DNA of 5,823 nucleotides from Flavipsychrobacter stenotrophus. GTDB taxonomy: Bacteria; Bacteroidota; Bacteroidia; Chitinophagales; Chitinophagaceae. Location: contig CANBTK010000158.1 in assembly GCA_947372365.1 (NCBI GenBank), positions 1 through 5,823 on the forward strand, read 5' to 3'. Both the position numbers and the translations under genes were made by a program. The notes beneath the pieces are model-generated. The model was not told the DNA's origin and did no database searches. It was given only the letters and a program-made list of their open reading frames with translations. Positions within the stretch are counted from its first letter, which is position 1. Each line of letters begins with the position of its first letter. This document shows positions 5,793 to 5,823 of this stretch, in pieces.

Positions 5793-5823
5793 ATGAACTT
5801 CAAAAATATTCTGCACGAAATAG
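5793..5823 (+). CDS. Start of a probable second ferritin-like gene, cut by the window end
   Basis: The ATG at 5793 opens a frame reading MNFKNILHEI before the window ends. Openings of the form MN-x-x-x-I-L-x-E-I are, from memory, typical of the second member of Bacteroidota ferritin-like gene pairs, and the position 85 bases after a ferritin-like lipoprotein gene fits that. Upstream bases are A-rich (AATAAGAAAAGC) with no Shine-Dalgarno at usual spacing; an AAGGAG at 5749-5754 is too far away to serve. Ten codons cannot prove the family, so the call rests mainly on context. Confidence 0.5.
   Translation, partial: MNFKNILHEI

Overview
The window looks like a piece of a Bacteroidota chromosome, plausibly Chitinophagales or Chitinophagaceae (the family level is a guess). 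Three things point there. Two proteins end in type IX secretion (T9SS) sorting domains opening with the Y/F-P-N-P motif. Candidate promoters match the Bacteroidota -7 consensus TAnnTTTG, and starts lack clear Shine-Dalgarno sequences. The right end carries a Tat-exported ferritin-like lipoprotein followed by the start of what looks like a second ferritin-like gene, a pairing I associate with this phylum.

Layout, left to right, all genes on the plus strand. (1) 1-1035: bioF (8-amino-7-oxononanoate synthase), missing about 40 N-terminal residues because the window starts inside it; its coding sequence contains an 18-bp hairpin. (2) 1036-1218: 183-bp AT-rich spacer with a candidate -7 box. (3) 1219-2640: a secreted protein with a signal peptide, seven repeats that look like one closed seven-bladed beta-propeller, and a T9SS tail. 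(4) 2641-2742: AT-rich spacer with a 31-nt near-perfect palindrome just before the next ATG. (5) 2743-4704: a leishmanolysin-like (M8-like) zincin with a T9SS tail, whose signal peptide is cut by an in-frame TAA. (6) 4705-4993: 289-bp spacer with a perfect 16-bp palindrome plus T tract (possible terminator) and a candidate -7 box. (7) 4994-5707: ferritin-like Tat lipoprotein in which both ExxH ligand motifs read QxxH. (8) 5793-5823: first ten codons of a probable second ferritin-like gene.

The outer genes are housekeeping-like and about 50% GC in hand-counted lines; the two T9SS cargo genes between them are about 35-45% GC. That fits an accessory insertion of surface or secreted proteins, but no mobile-element ends, integrase or tRNA are visible. 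The two cargo genes have separate AT-rich leaders and are probably not one operon. The two ferritin-like genes probably are co-transcribed.

I see no defence system, CRISPR array, RNA gene or insertion sequence. The points most worth checking are the stop codon in the protease signal peptide, the Glu-to-Gln changes in the ferritin-like site, and the hairpin inside bioF.
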